In this document: positions 1 to 14,300 of the stretch, in pieces
Layout: every line of letters starts with the position of its first letter
Numbering within the stretch: the stretch's first letter is position 1
Assembly (NCBI RefSeq): GCF_900005765.1
Contig: NC_041689.1
Location: 1,488,001 to 1,552,000, forward strand
Direction of reading: 5' to 3'
DNA length: 64,000 bases
Source: Plasmodium relictum
Taxonomy: Eukaryota; Apicomplexa; Aconoidasida; Haemosporida; Plasmodiidae
Position numbers and translations under genes: made by a program
The notes under the pieces: generated by a model
What the model saw: only the letters and a program-made list of their open reading frames with translations
Database searches by the model: none
Told to the model about the DNA's origin: nothing

Positions 1-1126
1 GTTTGAACAATAATTCATTAAATACTGTTTTAAAACATTGCTCTTTTTCAAAAAGAAACAATTTCTATAAAAAAAGAAATTTATGTTACTTATTTTATGC
101 ATTTCATATTTATTTTTATCTATAGAAGAAAAATCAAAGTTTAAAAAAGATTTAAGTGACAAATCAAAATTAATTTTTTTAAAGATATCTATGTAAAAAG
201 AAGCAGCAGATAAGCATATATTAAAATAATTATCTTCAATGTTAGACATCATTCTTATTAAATAAGTTTTTTCATTAATATTATTCTCGCTTATCAATAT
301 TAAAAGGATATTTAACAATTTTATTTTTTCTTTTTTAATTTTGTTTTCATTTTCGTTTAGTTTTTCTTTTTCACAAGCAATCTTTTCATTACCCTTTTTT
401 CTAATTTTCCATTTAGCAGAACAATTTTCAATAAAAATTGAACAAAAATTATCAAACTTTTTTTCATAAATTTCTGAATAATCCTTTTTATTAGTATAAA
501 AAAGCGTTATTAATCTTAAAGAACATGCTAATACTTTATAATAACTTAAATTAATATCATTATTATTTTTTTCGTGTAAAGAAAAATTAAGCATGCATAT
601 CCTTATTAATTCTAACAAATTAGAATTTTCAAAAATTTCATTTACTTTTAAGATTTTTTTTCCATCAAAATTTTTAAATACGTTTTCAAAATAATTTTTT
701 TTTTCATTTAATTCTTTTAAATTAGGTAATCTTCCATATAATAATAAGAAAATAATTTCATCAAAAGTGGACAATTCACACAAATCACATATATTGAACC
801 CCCTATAAAAAATTTCTATTATTATTTTATGTACTTTTACGAAAATTTGGACACATTATTAAATATTTATCAAGGAAAAAAATATATATATATATATATA
901 TATACAAGAAAAAAGATTATTTTTTTTTTTAACTACCTTTAAATTCAAAAAAAATTTCAGTTTCTAACATAATATGAGGGAGAGTTTGATCACTTTCTTT
1001 TTTTATTTTTTCATGGTTCTTATTAAAAGATAAATACTTTTTTTCAAAAAAAAAAGAATTTTTTAAAAAATGATATTTATTTTGCTTTAAAGAAAATATA
1101 GACAATTTTCTTTTTAAACTATTCAT
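1..1126 (-). CDS. Citrate synthase-like protein, N-terminal part (cut by window edge)
   Basis: Two exons are visible: 1126..937 and 815..1, running off the left edge. The join is phase 1. Of two possible acceptors, the one placing exon 2 at 815 keeps the frame and gives EIFYRGFNICDLCELSTFDE. This matches the citrate synthase signature (YRGy.I.dLae.s.FeEv) followed by LLYGRLPN (family LL.G.LP). The first ~55 residues are basic with few acidic residues, which would suit an organelle leader. Citrate synthase condenses oxaloacetate and acetyl-CoA in the mitochondrion. Plasmodium has one canonical enzyme and one divergent citrate synthase-like protein. The Asn/Lys-rich inserts and weak conservation beyond the signature fit the divergent one. 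The catalytic histidines lie outside the window, so activity cannot be judged. The family is fairly sure, the function is not. Confidence 0.72.
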
Positions 1127-1373
1127 TGTACTAATATTGTATTTTACAAAAAAGTGAACTAAAAAATAAAGTTCAAATGAGTATAGACAAAAATTATATA
1201 TATATAATATTATTACATATTTGTAAAAAAAATTAATAATACATTTATTCGTTATATATAAAATCTAACAAAGAATTAAAAAAAATTTTATATTTGAACT
1301 CAAAAAATATTGAAAAAATAGAATAAAAAAATAAAACACATGCAGTAAATAAAAAAAAAAAAAAAAATAAATA

Positions 1374-1410
<37 letters not shown>

Positions 1411-2026
1411 TACAAATTTATTTATAAATGAAAAATATGAAAATAAAATTATATTCATTATTTTTTTTTTTTAGTCTTTAACATTATTTAATAAAACCTT
1501 TTTTCCTTTTTAATTATTTTTTAATATTATATTTTCTTCATGTATCTAGATTTTATATTAAGATATATATATATATGTATTTATTATTACATTTTTCATA
1601 TATTTTTTTAAATATTAACATACATGTTTCTTAATTTTTTTTTAAGAAACTAGAGGCTATACATAATATTCATTTTTAGTTATATATATATATATATATA
1701 TATATATGTAAAAACATTAAGTTTTTTTTTTTCTCTCCTCTAATTAATGAATTGTTGTTCTTAACCTATTTTATATATTTATCATCTTTTTAGTTCTTAG
1801 AACTTTATAGAAAATTATTTCATTATGTGTTTCTTATTTTATTTTATATTAATTTTTTTATTTTTTCTCTTTTTAACCTTTTTTACTTATTTTGTTGTTG
1901 TAAAATCATTAGTTACATAAAACAATAAAAAAAGTAAAAAAAAAAAAAAATAAATAATTCTTTTATTTTTTATGAATATATAGGTATTCGTACGTATATA
2001 TTATATACAAGCGAAAAAAAATATAC

Positions 2027-2057
<31 letters not shown>

Positions 2058-2563
2058 ATTTCAATATTTTTAATTAAAAAAATTTTTTATAATAATTTTA
2101 TAATAAAATTGTTTCAAATTTTTATTTTTTAAAAAATTACAGAAAAAGAGAATAATTTGTAGCATTTTTTTTTTTATAATGTTTTTTAATTATATATTTT
2201 AATTTTTATTATTTTTTTATAATTTAGATATAATATTTTTTGTTATTAAATTATGAAAAATAAAAATGTTTTTATAAGATAAATTATAAAGAATGATAAT
2301 AAGTATTTATTTCTGTATATTATAGAAATAATCATCCCTTTATTTTAACTGTACTTTATTATTTTGATTTTATTATTTATTAATAAATCAGTTTATTTTA
2401 TTAGTTTTGATATATAATTGTAATTTCAATATTTTATAGAAGAATTAAAACTTATGAGATGTTAAGTTAATGGGATTAATATATAGAAGAAAAATAAAAA
2501 TAAGTTCATATATATTTAGAATTTCTTATTTCATTTCTTGTTTTAACTTTTTAAAATATTGAG

Positions 2564-2646
<83 letters not shown>

Positions 2647-2679
2647 TGTATATATGTATAAATAAGTATATTGGGGAAT
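1127..2679. other. Intergenic region between divergent citrate synthase-like and ZIP genes
   Basis: There is no supportable gene here. The stretch is dominated by poly-A/T tracts and several (TA)n runs. It must carry both divergent promoters, but I recognise no specific motif. Confidence 0.6.
2568..2640. repeat. (TA)n microsatellite, about 36 units
   Basis: An uninterrupted alternating AT run of about 73 bp ends about 40 bp upstream of the ZIP start codon. Reading frames through it (Ile-Tyr repeats) are not genes. Confidence 0.95.
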
Positions 2680-4368
2680 ATGGAGATATTATTGGCAAAG
2701 ATAATTTGTATATTTATTTTTATTATAGTTACAACAACAGGATGCTTTATACCTTATTTAATAGGAATATATGGAAAGAAGCATGAAAGTCAAAATGAAA
2801 ATAAAATAAAAAATATTCTTTCTAATTTGAACTGTTTTGGTTCAGGTTTTATTTTTTCAATTATAATGTTCCATTTATTACCAGAAACTATTTTTGTTGT
2901 AACTGAGCATGATGATATGAAAATTTTTAATTCATATGATAAAGAGATAAAAATTCTTTATATATTTTTTTTCGTATTTATTGGGTTTTGTATGCAATTA
3001 GCTTTAGAATATGTCCTCCCAACAGATAGGCACATTTGTTGTGTTTTACATGAAAATGAGAATGTTATCCCTGATGAAAATTATATCAAGTAAAAAAATA
3101 TATATTATATATATAGGAAATAAAAATTATTATCCTAAAAAAATTTTTTTTTTTTCAATTTTTATTTATATAAATATATATTCTTTTAAAATATTTATTT
3201 TCATTTATGTACTATATTAATTTCATTTTTATTATGATTCATTATATTCTTATATTACTGCAGCAAATTAGTAAAAACTAACGACAATTCTCACAACATA
3301 GAGATGCATAATGTGGTAATGAGACATTTTCTTTTTAATCGTCTTTAATATATTTTATATTTGTATTATATGAATTTTTATTGCTTTATTATTTATTTTT
3401 ATTTTTATTTTTACTTTTTTAAAGATAATTAATGAAGCTCAATATCTTCATGCCTGTGAAAGTCATAATATTGCAAAAAAGAATTCTTGGGAATTTTTAC
3501 AAGTCTTAACTATGCAATCATTTTTCTTAACAATCTCATTAGCTATTCATTCTTTCATTGAGGGTAAGATAAAAATATATTGTTTATGTGTAAAAAAATT
3601 TCTTATGTTTTATATTCAATAATATTTTTTTTATTTTATATTACTTTTTTTTTTTTTTAGGAATGGTTGTAGGAACATCAGATCAAGTAAATTATGTTTT
3701 TATAAATTCATTTTGCATTTTATCTCATAAATGGATAGCGGGAATAACAGTTTCTATATCATTAAATCAAAATAATTTAGTAATTTTTTTTTTAATAATA
3801 TATACTGAATAATTAAAATGAATATACTACTCTAATATGTAAATTTGATACTTTATTTATTTTATTTTATTTTTAATTTTTTTTTTTGTAGAGTAACAGT
3901 TTAAAGACAATTTTATTAATAATATTTATAATTTCATCACCAATGGGAATTGTTTTAGGTTATTTAGTTCAAGCAGCTGGTACAAATTATTTTAAAAATT
4001 TGTAATATTATTTGATCAGATTTATTTTCTTATACTAATAAATTTTTTTTTATAGGAGAAAAGGTAACTTGCATAATTAATGCTATTTCTATAGGAACTT
4101 TACTTTTTATCGGATGTGAAGTAAATTATAAAAAAAAAAAAAAAGATATATATATATATTTGAAAAAGCTTTACCATATATATATATATTATTAATTTTC
4201 ATTTATATATACATAATTCTTTTTTTTTTTTAGATATTATTAAATGAAATAAATGAAAAGTTTAGTAGAAAAGTTAGATTTACAAAATGGGTTAGTTTTT
4301 GTTTTTCATGTATTATTGCATTTTCAATAATATGCTTTATGGCTCATTTTTCTCCACATACACATTAG
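2680..4368 (+). CDS. ZIP1: ZIP-family zinc/iron transporter (ZIP1-like), seven exons
   Basis: Exons are 2680..3089, 3264..3315, 3425..3563, 3661..3779, 3892..3979, 4056..4120 and 4234..4368. All introns are GT-AG and phases agree, giving 335 residues. The start is the ATG at 2680; the slightly longer frame begins at a TTG. The protein is mostly hydrophobic, with about eight membrane segments. It carries the two ZIP metal-site motifs: HSFIEGMVVG (segment IV, His and Glu) and SHKWIAG (segment V, His-Lys, as in the ZIP1-3 subgroup). The loop between segments III and IV holds His and Cys residues (HACESHN), as in ZIP metal-sensing loops. ZIP proteins import Zn2+ or Fe2+ into the cytosol across the plasma membrane or out of organelles. 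Plasmodium has two (ZIP1 and ZIPCO). The ZIP1 assignment rests on remembered gene order next to the citrate synthase-like gene. Confidence 0.88.
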
Positions 4369-4828
4369 AAATATAAAGATTAATTTAATATAAAAAAGTA
4401 TTATATATATTTATAGAACTTAAAATATTTGTTTTTATAATATATATATATATATATTATTAGAATGAAATATTAAGGAATATGTTTTCAACTTAATAAA
4501 TAAAAAAAAAAAAATAATTTACATATTTAAATGCTTTATAATATGTATTATGACTTTTTTTTTTTGTATTAATTTTTTTTAATATATATGTAATTTTTTT
4601 AATTCATTGTTTATTAACTTCTTTTTTAATTCATATGAAAAAAAGGAATATTTTTTTTTATATTATTTTTTTTTTTACTTTTTTTGTTTTTTTATAATTT
4701 TAAGATACTTCTTTATAAAGTTAAATATTAAAAAAAAAAAATATATGATGCTATTTATCTAAAGAATAAAAAGCTATAAATTTTATATTAATTATAATGA
4801 ATATTTAAAAAAAAAAAAAGGTAACAAT
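4369..4828. other. Short convergent intergenic region
   Basis: This is the 3' flank shared by the ZIP and nucleoporin genes, which converge here. It is AT-only low complexity. I see no gene. Confidence 0.6.
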
Positions 4829-7800
4829 TTATTGCTTATGTGTTTGAGTTGCATAATTATACAACAAGTAATAAATTTGAGTTGATCTTTGCAATATAAA
4901 GGTAAAAACTTTTAAAATATTATTATTTTCTAAATAGGTATTGGCTATTTTTTTCAAATTAATCTTGTTAATATGATTTAAATTAATGTTTTCTATATTA
5001 ATTTTATTAACTTTTTGATTACTTAGCATAGCATAAGTAAAATAAATAACACAAGTTAAGATTTTCTTCAAAACATGAATATCAATTTCAATGTTTTCTA
5101 AAAACTTTTTAATGTTATCTGAAGAATATTTTTTATCATTAAATATGTTATATTCTGAATTAAATAATTCAGTAGTAATTTCATGAGCATTCTTTTTCAA
5201 ACCACTTTTATCATATATAAATTTGTTCAATAATACAGAATCTTCTTCATTCGATTTTTCTTTTATTGTTAAATTATTTAACAAAAAGTAAATTATATTA
5301 GTTAGCTTTTTCATAGCTGTTGAAACACTTTTAAGCATATGATAATTTTCAAATTTTATAACGTTTATAAAGTAAAAACAAGTATTCATAAAAACTTTTA
5401 AGACTATTTTTATATATTCATAATATTTGGTTTTCGATTGTTGTACGTATTCGTCATATAATCCAATATCATATTCAATTATGTCTAAACATAAATTAAT
5501 ACAATGGAATTTTATTGAATATTTAGGTATGATGTTTTGTAAAATTCTGTGTGTTCTTATATTTTTTCTTCTTTTTTCAAGCATAGAATTATTTAAATTT
5601 TTATTAAGTAGATCGTTTTCATCTTTCAAACTTATATCATAAATAACAAATATGGATAAAATATTTAATAAATCTTTAATATATTGTAGTATATAAGTGT
5701 GTTCTTTTATTATATTGCATATATTTAATGATATCTCATTAAAATCAAAATTTAATGACTTATCTAAAATGAACTCTTCATCTTTCATCATTTTACCATT
5801 TTCATACAAATGATGATAATTATTACAATTTTTCATTTTTTTCTCATTCAAAATGGTATCAATTTCTTCTTCTTCTACTTTTTTTGTTTTTTTATTTTCA
5901 TCATCATTATAATATTCGTATTCTTCATCATCCTCTTCTTCCGCATCTTCGTCTTCATCTTCGTCTTCTTCTTCATCCTCATCAGTATCAACAGATTCTT
6001 TTTCTATTAAGGTAGTCTCTTTTGACTTATTGTTTCGTGAATTTTTTTTTCTTTTTTTATTTCTTTCTATAATTTTTATCTTTTTTAAGTTTAGATAATT
6101 CTGATGAATATATAATAAATAATTCTTGTATAGTCTTAGTAAATAGTATGTACTGGAATAAATTATATCCAGATTTACTAAATTAATATTCGCATGGTTT
6201 ATATATTCTTCTGAACTTGTTTTATCAGAATGTATATCTTTATTTAAATTATCAAACAAACTGTTTTTATTTTCTTTCATTTTGTTATAACTTTCAAAAT
6301 AATTATTAATATTATCGTTTTTTATATGTTTGGTAAAATTACAAGTTGAAGAGTAACACAAGCATTTATAAACCAAGTTATGATTATTGGTAGTGAAATT
6401 ATTTACTTCATAAGCTATTTCATTTGATTTCATAAGATAATTATTAACTATTAAATGATTTATAAATATATTTATATTTTTAATTATCCATTTGCTTATA
6501 ATCTTAAATAAATATAATCCTTTTTTGTCTATTACTTTTAATATAACAGTTATGTATGAAATAATTAGCATTGGAAGCGGTATATAAATATTTTTATTTT
6601 CTAAAAAGTTAGTTGGAAAGGTCAAAAATGATATATTTTTGGATAAATAATTAAATTTATATTCATATAAATTATCAAAAATATTACTTCTCAAAAATAA
6701 ACTAAATAAATTTTCCTTAGTAACAAATTCGTTAATATATGTTGTATCACAAAGTGAGCTTAATAAAAAACATGTATGTAACATTTTATTTTCATTTTGT
6801 TTATCAACATTTTTACTAAATAAGAATAAATTTCCTTTTATTAAATTTTTTATATTATTTTCATCAATTTTTATATCAATTTCATAAATTCCAATTTTAT
6901 TTAATAAAAATATCAATAAATTAATACTTAACAGATTTAGATCATTTTTATTATATAAGAAATTACAACAATATACTTCTTCATATATATTTAAGCTTCT
7001 ATTATTTAAGTGAATTTTATTTTTAAATTGGCTTTTAAAATTAAAATTTATTAATGTATTATTATATTCATCTATTTCTTCTTCATCATCTTCTTCAATG
7101 TTATTACTTTTTATTTTTTCCTTTAGTTCATATTTTTCTTTTTCACTTTTTTTTTTATTTAATAAATTATTCTCTTCTTTATCACTGTAATTCTTTTCTT
7201 TTTCTACTATAAAACTTTTTCTTATTTGATTTTTTTGTTCATCTTCAATAGTTAAAAAATTAGGATTTTTCATATTCTCCTTTTCATTTCTGTATATAAA
7301 AATTTCTGTATTATAATCAACAAATTTATATATATTATTATAGAAATAAATGGGAATAATGGAATTCTTATTTATATGGAAATTTTTATAAGAATCAACA
7401 AATAATGTACTAATAAAATCATTTAGAATATCTTTATTTATTCTTTTAATAAGTGATAAAAACATATTTTTTGTATTACCAATGTTATATTCGTCATTGT
7501 ATAAATAATTATAATGATATATATTTAAAAGAGTATATAAACATTCATATATATATATAATAGTGTATTTATTTAATATAGGATGCTTTTTAGTAATTAA
7601 TATGATTAAAAGTTCTAATAAATCATCAAAGAATTCATTACTTTTTAAAATTAATTTAGAATATTCATTGTGTACATCGTAATATATTTTATCATTATTG
7701 TTTAAGTTATCCATTTCTTCAATTTCATAAATATTTTTATATGTATTGACCATAAATGCATTTTCCTTTTTTTTTATGAATTTTTTATTATTATTACTAT

Positions 7801-10800
7801 TATTTACAAATAAGTTATTCATAGAAGAAAATTCGTTAGATTGTTTTTCTAATTCATTCAGTTGTTTATTAATTAAAACTTTGTCTTTTATGTAATCATT
7901 TTCATTTAATATAATTGTATTATTTTTTGGAAAGCTTAGGAGATTACTTTCAAATTCTTTATTTAAAATTTTCTTTGAAAATAATGTAGATGTTTTCAGT
8001 TTTTTATGAAATTTAAGATTTTCTATTTTATATTCATCTTTGTTTACTTTTTTTCCTTCTTCATTTTCCTCTATTTTCTTTTCTTTTTCATCCTTTTTTT
8101 TTTCTTTCTCTTTTTCATTTTCTTCCCCTTTTTCTTTTTCCTTCTCTTCTATCTTCTCTTTCTCATTTTCATCTTTATTTTCGTTATCATCATTATTCTC
8201 AAAATTTTTTAGGGTAAACACTTCTTTATCTTTGAATAAATTATGAAATCCTTTATTAATATAAGAGAGATAGTTAAAAGCAAATTTATTATTGTGAGAA
8301 AAGAAAAAAATTGTAATAAATAAATAAACAATAAATAAAATAGGAGTGATCTGTATATTAAAATTGATATAATATGACGATTTAATTACTGATATAATAC
8401 TTTTTAAATATTTTTGAATATTATTGATAATATAAAAATAGTTTTTTAAATAATGAATTTTTTTATTAATGGTGTTATTTTTTATCTTTAATACCAAATC
8501 TACTAAATAGGTAACTTTTTCAATGTAAACTTTATATACTAGTAACCAATTTTTATAATTAATATTTAAATAATTTATGCTATTATATATATACACATTT
8601 TTTTGTAAATAGTAATATTCTTTTAATTTTGACTTCATCTGATTCTTTTTATTTTTGTTATTGCTTTCATTACTATTATTATTATTTATGCAATTTTTAT
8701 TTAGATAATATTTATTAAGAAAATTATGCAAATCTGTTTTATTACTTATAATTTCATTTAGTTGTTCAAAGTTAAAATTTTTATCGGATGCATTGTGGAA
8801 CTTTCTATTATTATTGTTAAATAAAACTTGTTCTTTTTCTTCTGTTGATTTATAGTGTATAGAATTTGGATTAATGTGGTGTTTGAATATATATTTATTG
8901 TTAATAAGATTATTTTTTGAAATATCACAAAAATTAACGTTAGTATTAATTATACTTGTATATAATACTCGGATATTATCTTGAGTTTGTTCATTGCTTA
9001 TGTAATGAATATATTCAATATTGGAATAATTATAAATATTTTGAAAATTAAAATCATAATTAAAAAGATAATAATGATATATATAATGCTTTAAATAATT
9101 ATCATTATAATTTTTTATAATATTAATGTAATGTGTTATAAAATTCTGTATATTATCATAGTTAAAAATAGCATTTAAAAATTCAAAGATATTTTTTTTT
9201 TCATTGAAATTATCTTTATTGATTAGCTCATTACTGAAATTATGTTTCTTCTCATTTGGTAATTTGTTATTTTCTAATTCATCATTAATAAAATTTAAGT
9301 TAATAAAATAATCAACATGCTTATCAATATTATTTAAAATATTGTCTATAATAGGTATGAATAGATTTAGCATATGAAAAGATACTTTAAAAAATAAAAT
9401 TTTTTCAGTATCTTTTAATTTTTCAATATTTATATTTTGAGTTATGTAATAAAAAACATTAAATTTATTTTCCCACATGATATTTATTAAACTAATTATA
9501 TAATCTTTCACTTTTTTATTTTTTGAAATCATGTATACAATATTGAGACTTTTTATAAAATAAGAATTTTTTTCAAATATGTTATATTGTCTTAAATTAT
9601 TAATATTATTTAAGCAAATATTCTTTTTATAATAATCTTTATTTTTTTTAGAGAGAGATTTTGAATTCGCATTTAATGATACATTATTTTCTTTATTTTT
9701 ATTTTCTTCATTATTATTATAATCAATGTGAATGAGCTCTGATATATTTTCAAAATTGGAAAATTTGATAATAATGTTCTTAATCATACAATTCAAAAAG
9801 CATTGTTCTTCTAATTCTAAGCCCTCATCAATATTTGTAATAATATTTTTTTTATCAATATGCTTAGATGGAATAAAAGATATACCTAATAATGATAAAA
9901 CACAATTTTCTATTAGAGAATCTGAATTATTCAAAAATAGAAATTTTCTAGTTATAATTTCGTAAAAATATAAAATTAATTTGGTAATTGGAATTTTACT
10001 ATAATTATTAATAATTCTTTTTTTATTTACATTTCTTAAATCGTTGTAGTCTATATCAACATTTAATAAATGGCTTAATTCTATCCATTCACATAATTCA
10101 TTATTCATAAAAATATTTTTTTTCCTTAATTCATTATTTAATTTTTTTTCTGTTTCTTTTTTTTTTGTTTGTACTAAATCATTTAAAGGCAGCAATACAT
10201 TTTCCTTATACTTTTTGTCTTCTATTTTATCTTTTTCTACAATTTTTTTAATGTATTCTATATATTTTATTTTATCTTTATTTTCTTGAAGAATATTTGG
10301 GAATAATATATGTTCATTTAACTTGTTTAATTTATTAAATACATCATAATGTTTTACTTCATTATCAACAATCTTTTCTAAATCATTAACTAAATTTATT
10401 TTATTATTATTTTTATTTTTTAAATAAGAAATTACAGTACTTGAGTTTACAGCTTTATCAGTTTTTATATTATTTCTTTTTATTTCTTTTTCTTTTTCTT
10501 CATTTTCTTGATTTATTTGATTAAAATTTTCCTTTGCATCATGATAATTTTCAATCCTTCCTTTTTTTTTTAATTCATTATCCCGTATATTGTTACTACA
10601 ATTTCCTTCTTCAATAAAAGTAGATATATTATTATAATTTTCATTATTTTTCTCAACATTTTCAATGTTTAATAATTTTGTAAAATATGTATGTCTTTTA
10701 AATGATTTCACATAAAAATATAATTTTAAGTCGCTCATATATACTAATTCATTTTCAATAAAATCATATTTTTCTGTGTAAAAGTTATTAATCGGAAGAA

Positions 10801-11248
10801 AATTATACGAACTACAATATCCAATTATATTATAGTCAATCGACTTAATTTCTTTGTAATAATCCATTTTGGAATAATAATCATTATAATTTTCAGAAAT
10901 TAAATTATAAAACGAAAAAGAATCATTTTCTTCTTCTTTTTCTTTGTCGTCATAAAATACACAAATTTTTTTACTTTTTATCGTATCTATTAAATCGTTA
11001 TCAGATAAGTAATCATATATATATTTGGATTGATTTTTTTTTTTCAGTTTAAAATTTTTATATTTAGAAATGAAAGTGCCATCCATTTTATAATTGTCAT
11101 TGTTTTCATTTTTTTTTAAATAATTTATCTTTTCATATAAATCATTGTTTAAGTTTAGTATTTTTTTTTTTAATAACTTCTTTTTTCTTTCATTTATATT
11201 TTTATTAGCAGAATCAATTGAATATTCTTGTTCATGATCATTATCATT

Positions 11249-11300
<52 letters not shown>

Positions 11301-14300
11301 CCATATTCATCATTACTATAATTATCATTATCATAATAGTCATCATTTTCATCTTCATAGGCATATTCGTCGAAACAATAACCTTCTTCATCATAATCAT
11401 TGTTTTCGTCTTCATCATAACTTTTATAATTAATAAATTCACCAGAATTATCTAGGTATATTTTATTATTAACGTAGCGTTCATCATGGTTAAATGTTTT
11501 CTTACTAAGAAAATAATCTTTCTCTTTTTCATAACCGACAAAATTAGTAACAGTACTTCTATTTTGGTTTTTATCGCAATCATTTTGTGTATTCTTATAT
11601 TTCCCTTTATTTTTTTTATTTTCTTCATTTTCATCTTCTATTTGTTCTTTTTCCTCTTCACATTCTTCTTCTTTCTGCTCATTTATGTAAGATATCCAAT
11701 TGTGAGTATTCAAAACCTCTTTATTTGATGAATTTTGATTATTTAAACTTTTCTTCATTTTAACTAAATAATATTTTTTCTGTCTATTAGAATTTTTTAA
11801 CAAATATAATAATGGCAAATCAATGAAATTGTTAAGTATATTTTGCATTTTTATAGTTCTGTTAGAAATAATGTAGCAATTGCTAAATTTTTGTTTATTC
11901 AAGTTATAAATAAAAATATTTCTTAAAGCATACTTTAGGAAATTAAATGATTCATTATCTCTTTTTAACACATTTATAGTGGTTTTCGAGTCTCTAATAA
12001 AAATTTGCAAAATAAAATATATTATAACTTTGTTCATTTCACTTGTTCTGAAGAAATTTTTTAATAATAATATTAAATAAGTTGTTCTCGAATTTATGTT
12101 AATATTTTTAAATAAAAAGTTATGAACACATATAGGTGAGCATAACGATTCTGTCATATTTATTTCTTTTTCTACAACTGATTGCTTTTCATTGGTTGTA
12201 TTGTCAAGATTTACATCAAATTGAAATTTTTCTATTTTTTTTTGTAACAATTTTTCATTTTTCCATAAATTATACATATGTATAAATAAAACATCTCTTT
12301 CAAATAATATTTTTAAAATATCAAAACCCAATGATTTAATTTTATGAAGAAACAACGAATTATAATATTCTTTGGAATAAGAGCATGTAAGATATTGCAT
12401 TTTTTTTTCAAAATAAACTTCACATGTCACAGTATTGAAAATATTATACTCACTTGTTTCCTCTTTTGATATATTGCTATTACCATTACTATTATTTAAA
12501 GACATATTTGGATCGTTTAAGTGTTTCTTTAAATATAGGCTTTTTTTTTGATTATAAATACTTATATAATCAGAATAATTTTTACATTTTAAAATAATTT
12601 CTTCAATATCTTTATTTTCTTCATGTAAAATATTATCCAAAAATATAATATTTAAAAATGTATTCATGAATTTATTTGATTCTCCTAATATTTGCTCAAA
12701 TAGATACATAGTTGGCCTAAAATCACATAAATAATCAAATCTTTCGTTCATTACTCGATTTATCTTTTTATTTTTTTCATTAGATGGTAATGGCCCATTT
12801 AAAATTAATTTAAAATACATGAAAACTAAAACAATTAAAATGAACATTTCATTATCTTTAAAATTTATATCTGATTTACTTTTTGATTCTCTTAATTTAT
12901 TTTCTTTAATTATTTGAATTTTTTTTTCTTTATTTAAATTATATTCATTTTTTTTCAATTCTATTTTGTATTTATAAACTTCTGTATTCAATAAATTAGT
13001 TTTCATTTTTAAATCTTCGTAGTAAACTTTAAGTTGATCTAAATTAAAAGGAAACGAATTATTCATAAAATTTGGATTAATATTATTTGATGAAGATGAT
13101 AATAAATTATTATTCGTGTTAAAAATATTATTAGTTTGATTTAAATTAGAAAACAAGGATAAATTATTATTGGAAAATAAATTTGTTTTAGAAGTATCTT
13201 GACTATTAAAAAGTGACTGATTTGCTGTACTAGTAAAATTTTTATTAGTTAAATTAGAAAAAATATTACTACCACTATTTAAAGATGATGCATTTTGTAC
13301 TCCCGTTTGGTTATTAAATAGATTTTTATTTTGTAAATTAGAAGATGATGAATTAAACAAAGATGAATTATTTCCTAAATTACTAAACAGGTTTGATGCT
13401 GTTCCCGTCCCAGTTCCTATTCCTGGTGTTGTTGCCGTTTTATCAGAAAATGAAAATAATGATTTTGATTGGAGAGCATTGGTGTTTTGCTGATTTTGGA
13501 AAATTGTATTAGTATCTAGTACATTTCTGTTAAATAAATTTAGAGATTGATTTCCCATGTTACTTGAAGTTTTGTCATATGCCATTGATGATAATGGGTT
13601 ATTAATATTAAGAGAGGTATTTTGAGTTAGTGCTTTATTTGAATTAATATTACTTAAAAAATTACTAGATGATAAATTATTATCTGTTCTATTTGAGTTA
13701 AAAAGAGAATTCGAACTGTTTGTTGAAAACAAGGAATTATTAAAAATATTATTTTGATTTATTGGAGAAAATAAATTTGGTTTGCTCAAATTACTGGATG
13801 AACTACCAAAACCTGGTGTATTTAAAATTTGTTGATTACTATTAGAAATATTGTTACCAAATATATTCTGTTGATTATTACTTGCTGTATTAAACGAGTT
13901 AGAACCTAGATTATTGTTCCCACATGATATATTTGTTGATGAATTATTATTAAATAAAGATCTTGAATTATTTAATCCAGTTGTATTTGAAGAGTTTGTT
14001 TGATTAAAAATACTATTAAAATTTGACTGATTATTTTGAGAATAATTAGACGTTCCAAATAAAGTATTTGTTGTGCTACCTAATGATGTATTTATACTAC
14101 TAGGTAATAATGTGTTTGAAGTTGATGTATTTCCAAATAATGATTTATTTGAATTATTTAATAAAGAGTTATTATTCATAAAAGAAGACGAAGAAGGTTG
14201 ATTTAAATTAAAACCTAATGTACCGCTATTATTCTGATTTTGCATGGAAGTAAATAAACTAGATGAATTGCCTGTATTTGCAATTAGTGGATTTGTTGTA

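Noticed and set aside
2559-2786. Ile-Tyr repeat frame over the (TA)n run
   Set aside because: It is a translation of the microsatellite and overlaps the true ZIP exon in another frame.
11218-11455. Poly-His, poly-Ile and poly-Met frames
   Set aside because: Shadow frames of the GAT triplet repeat coding poly-Asp in the nucleoporin.
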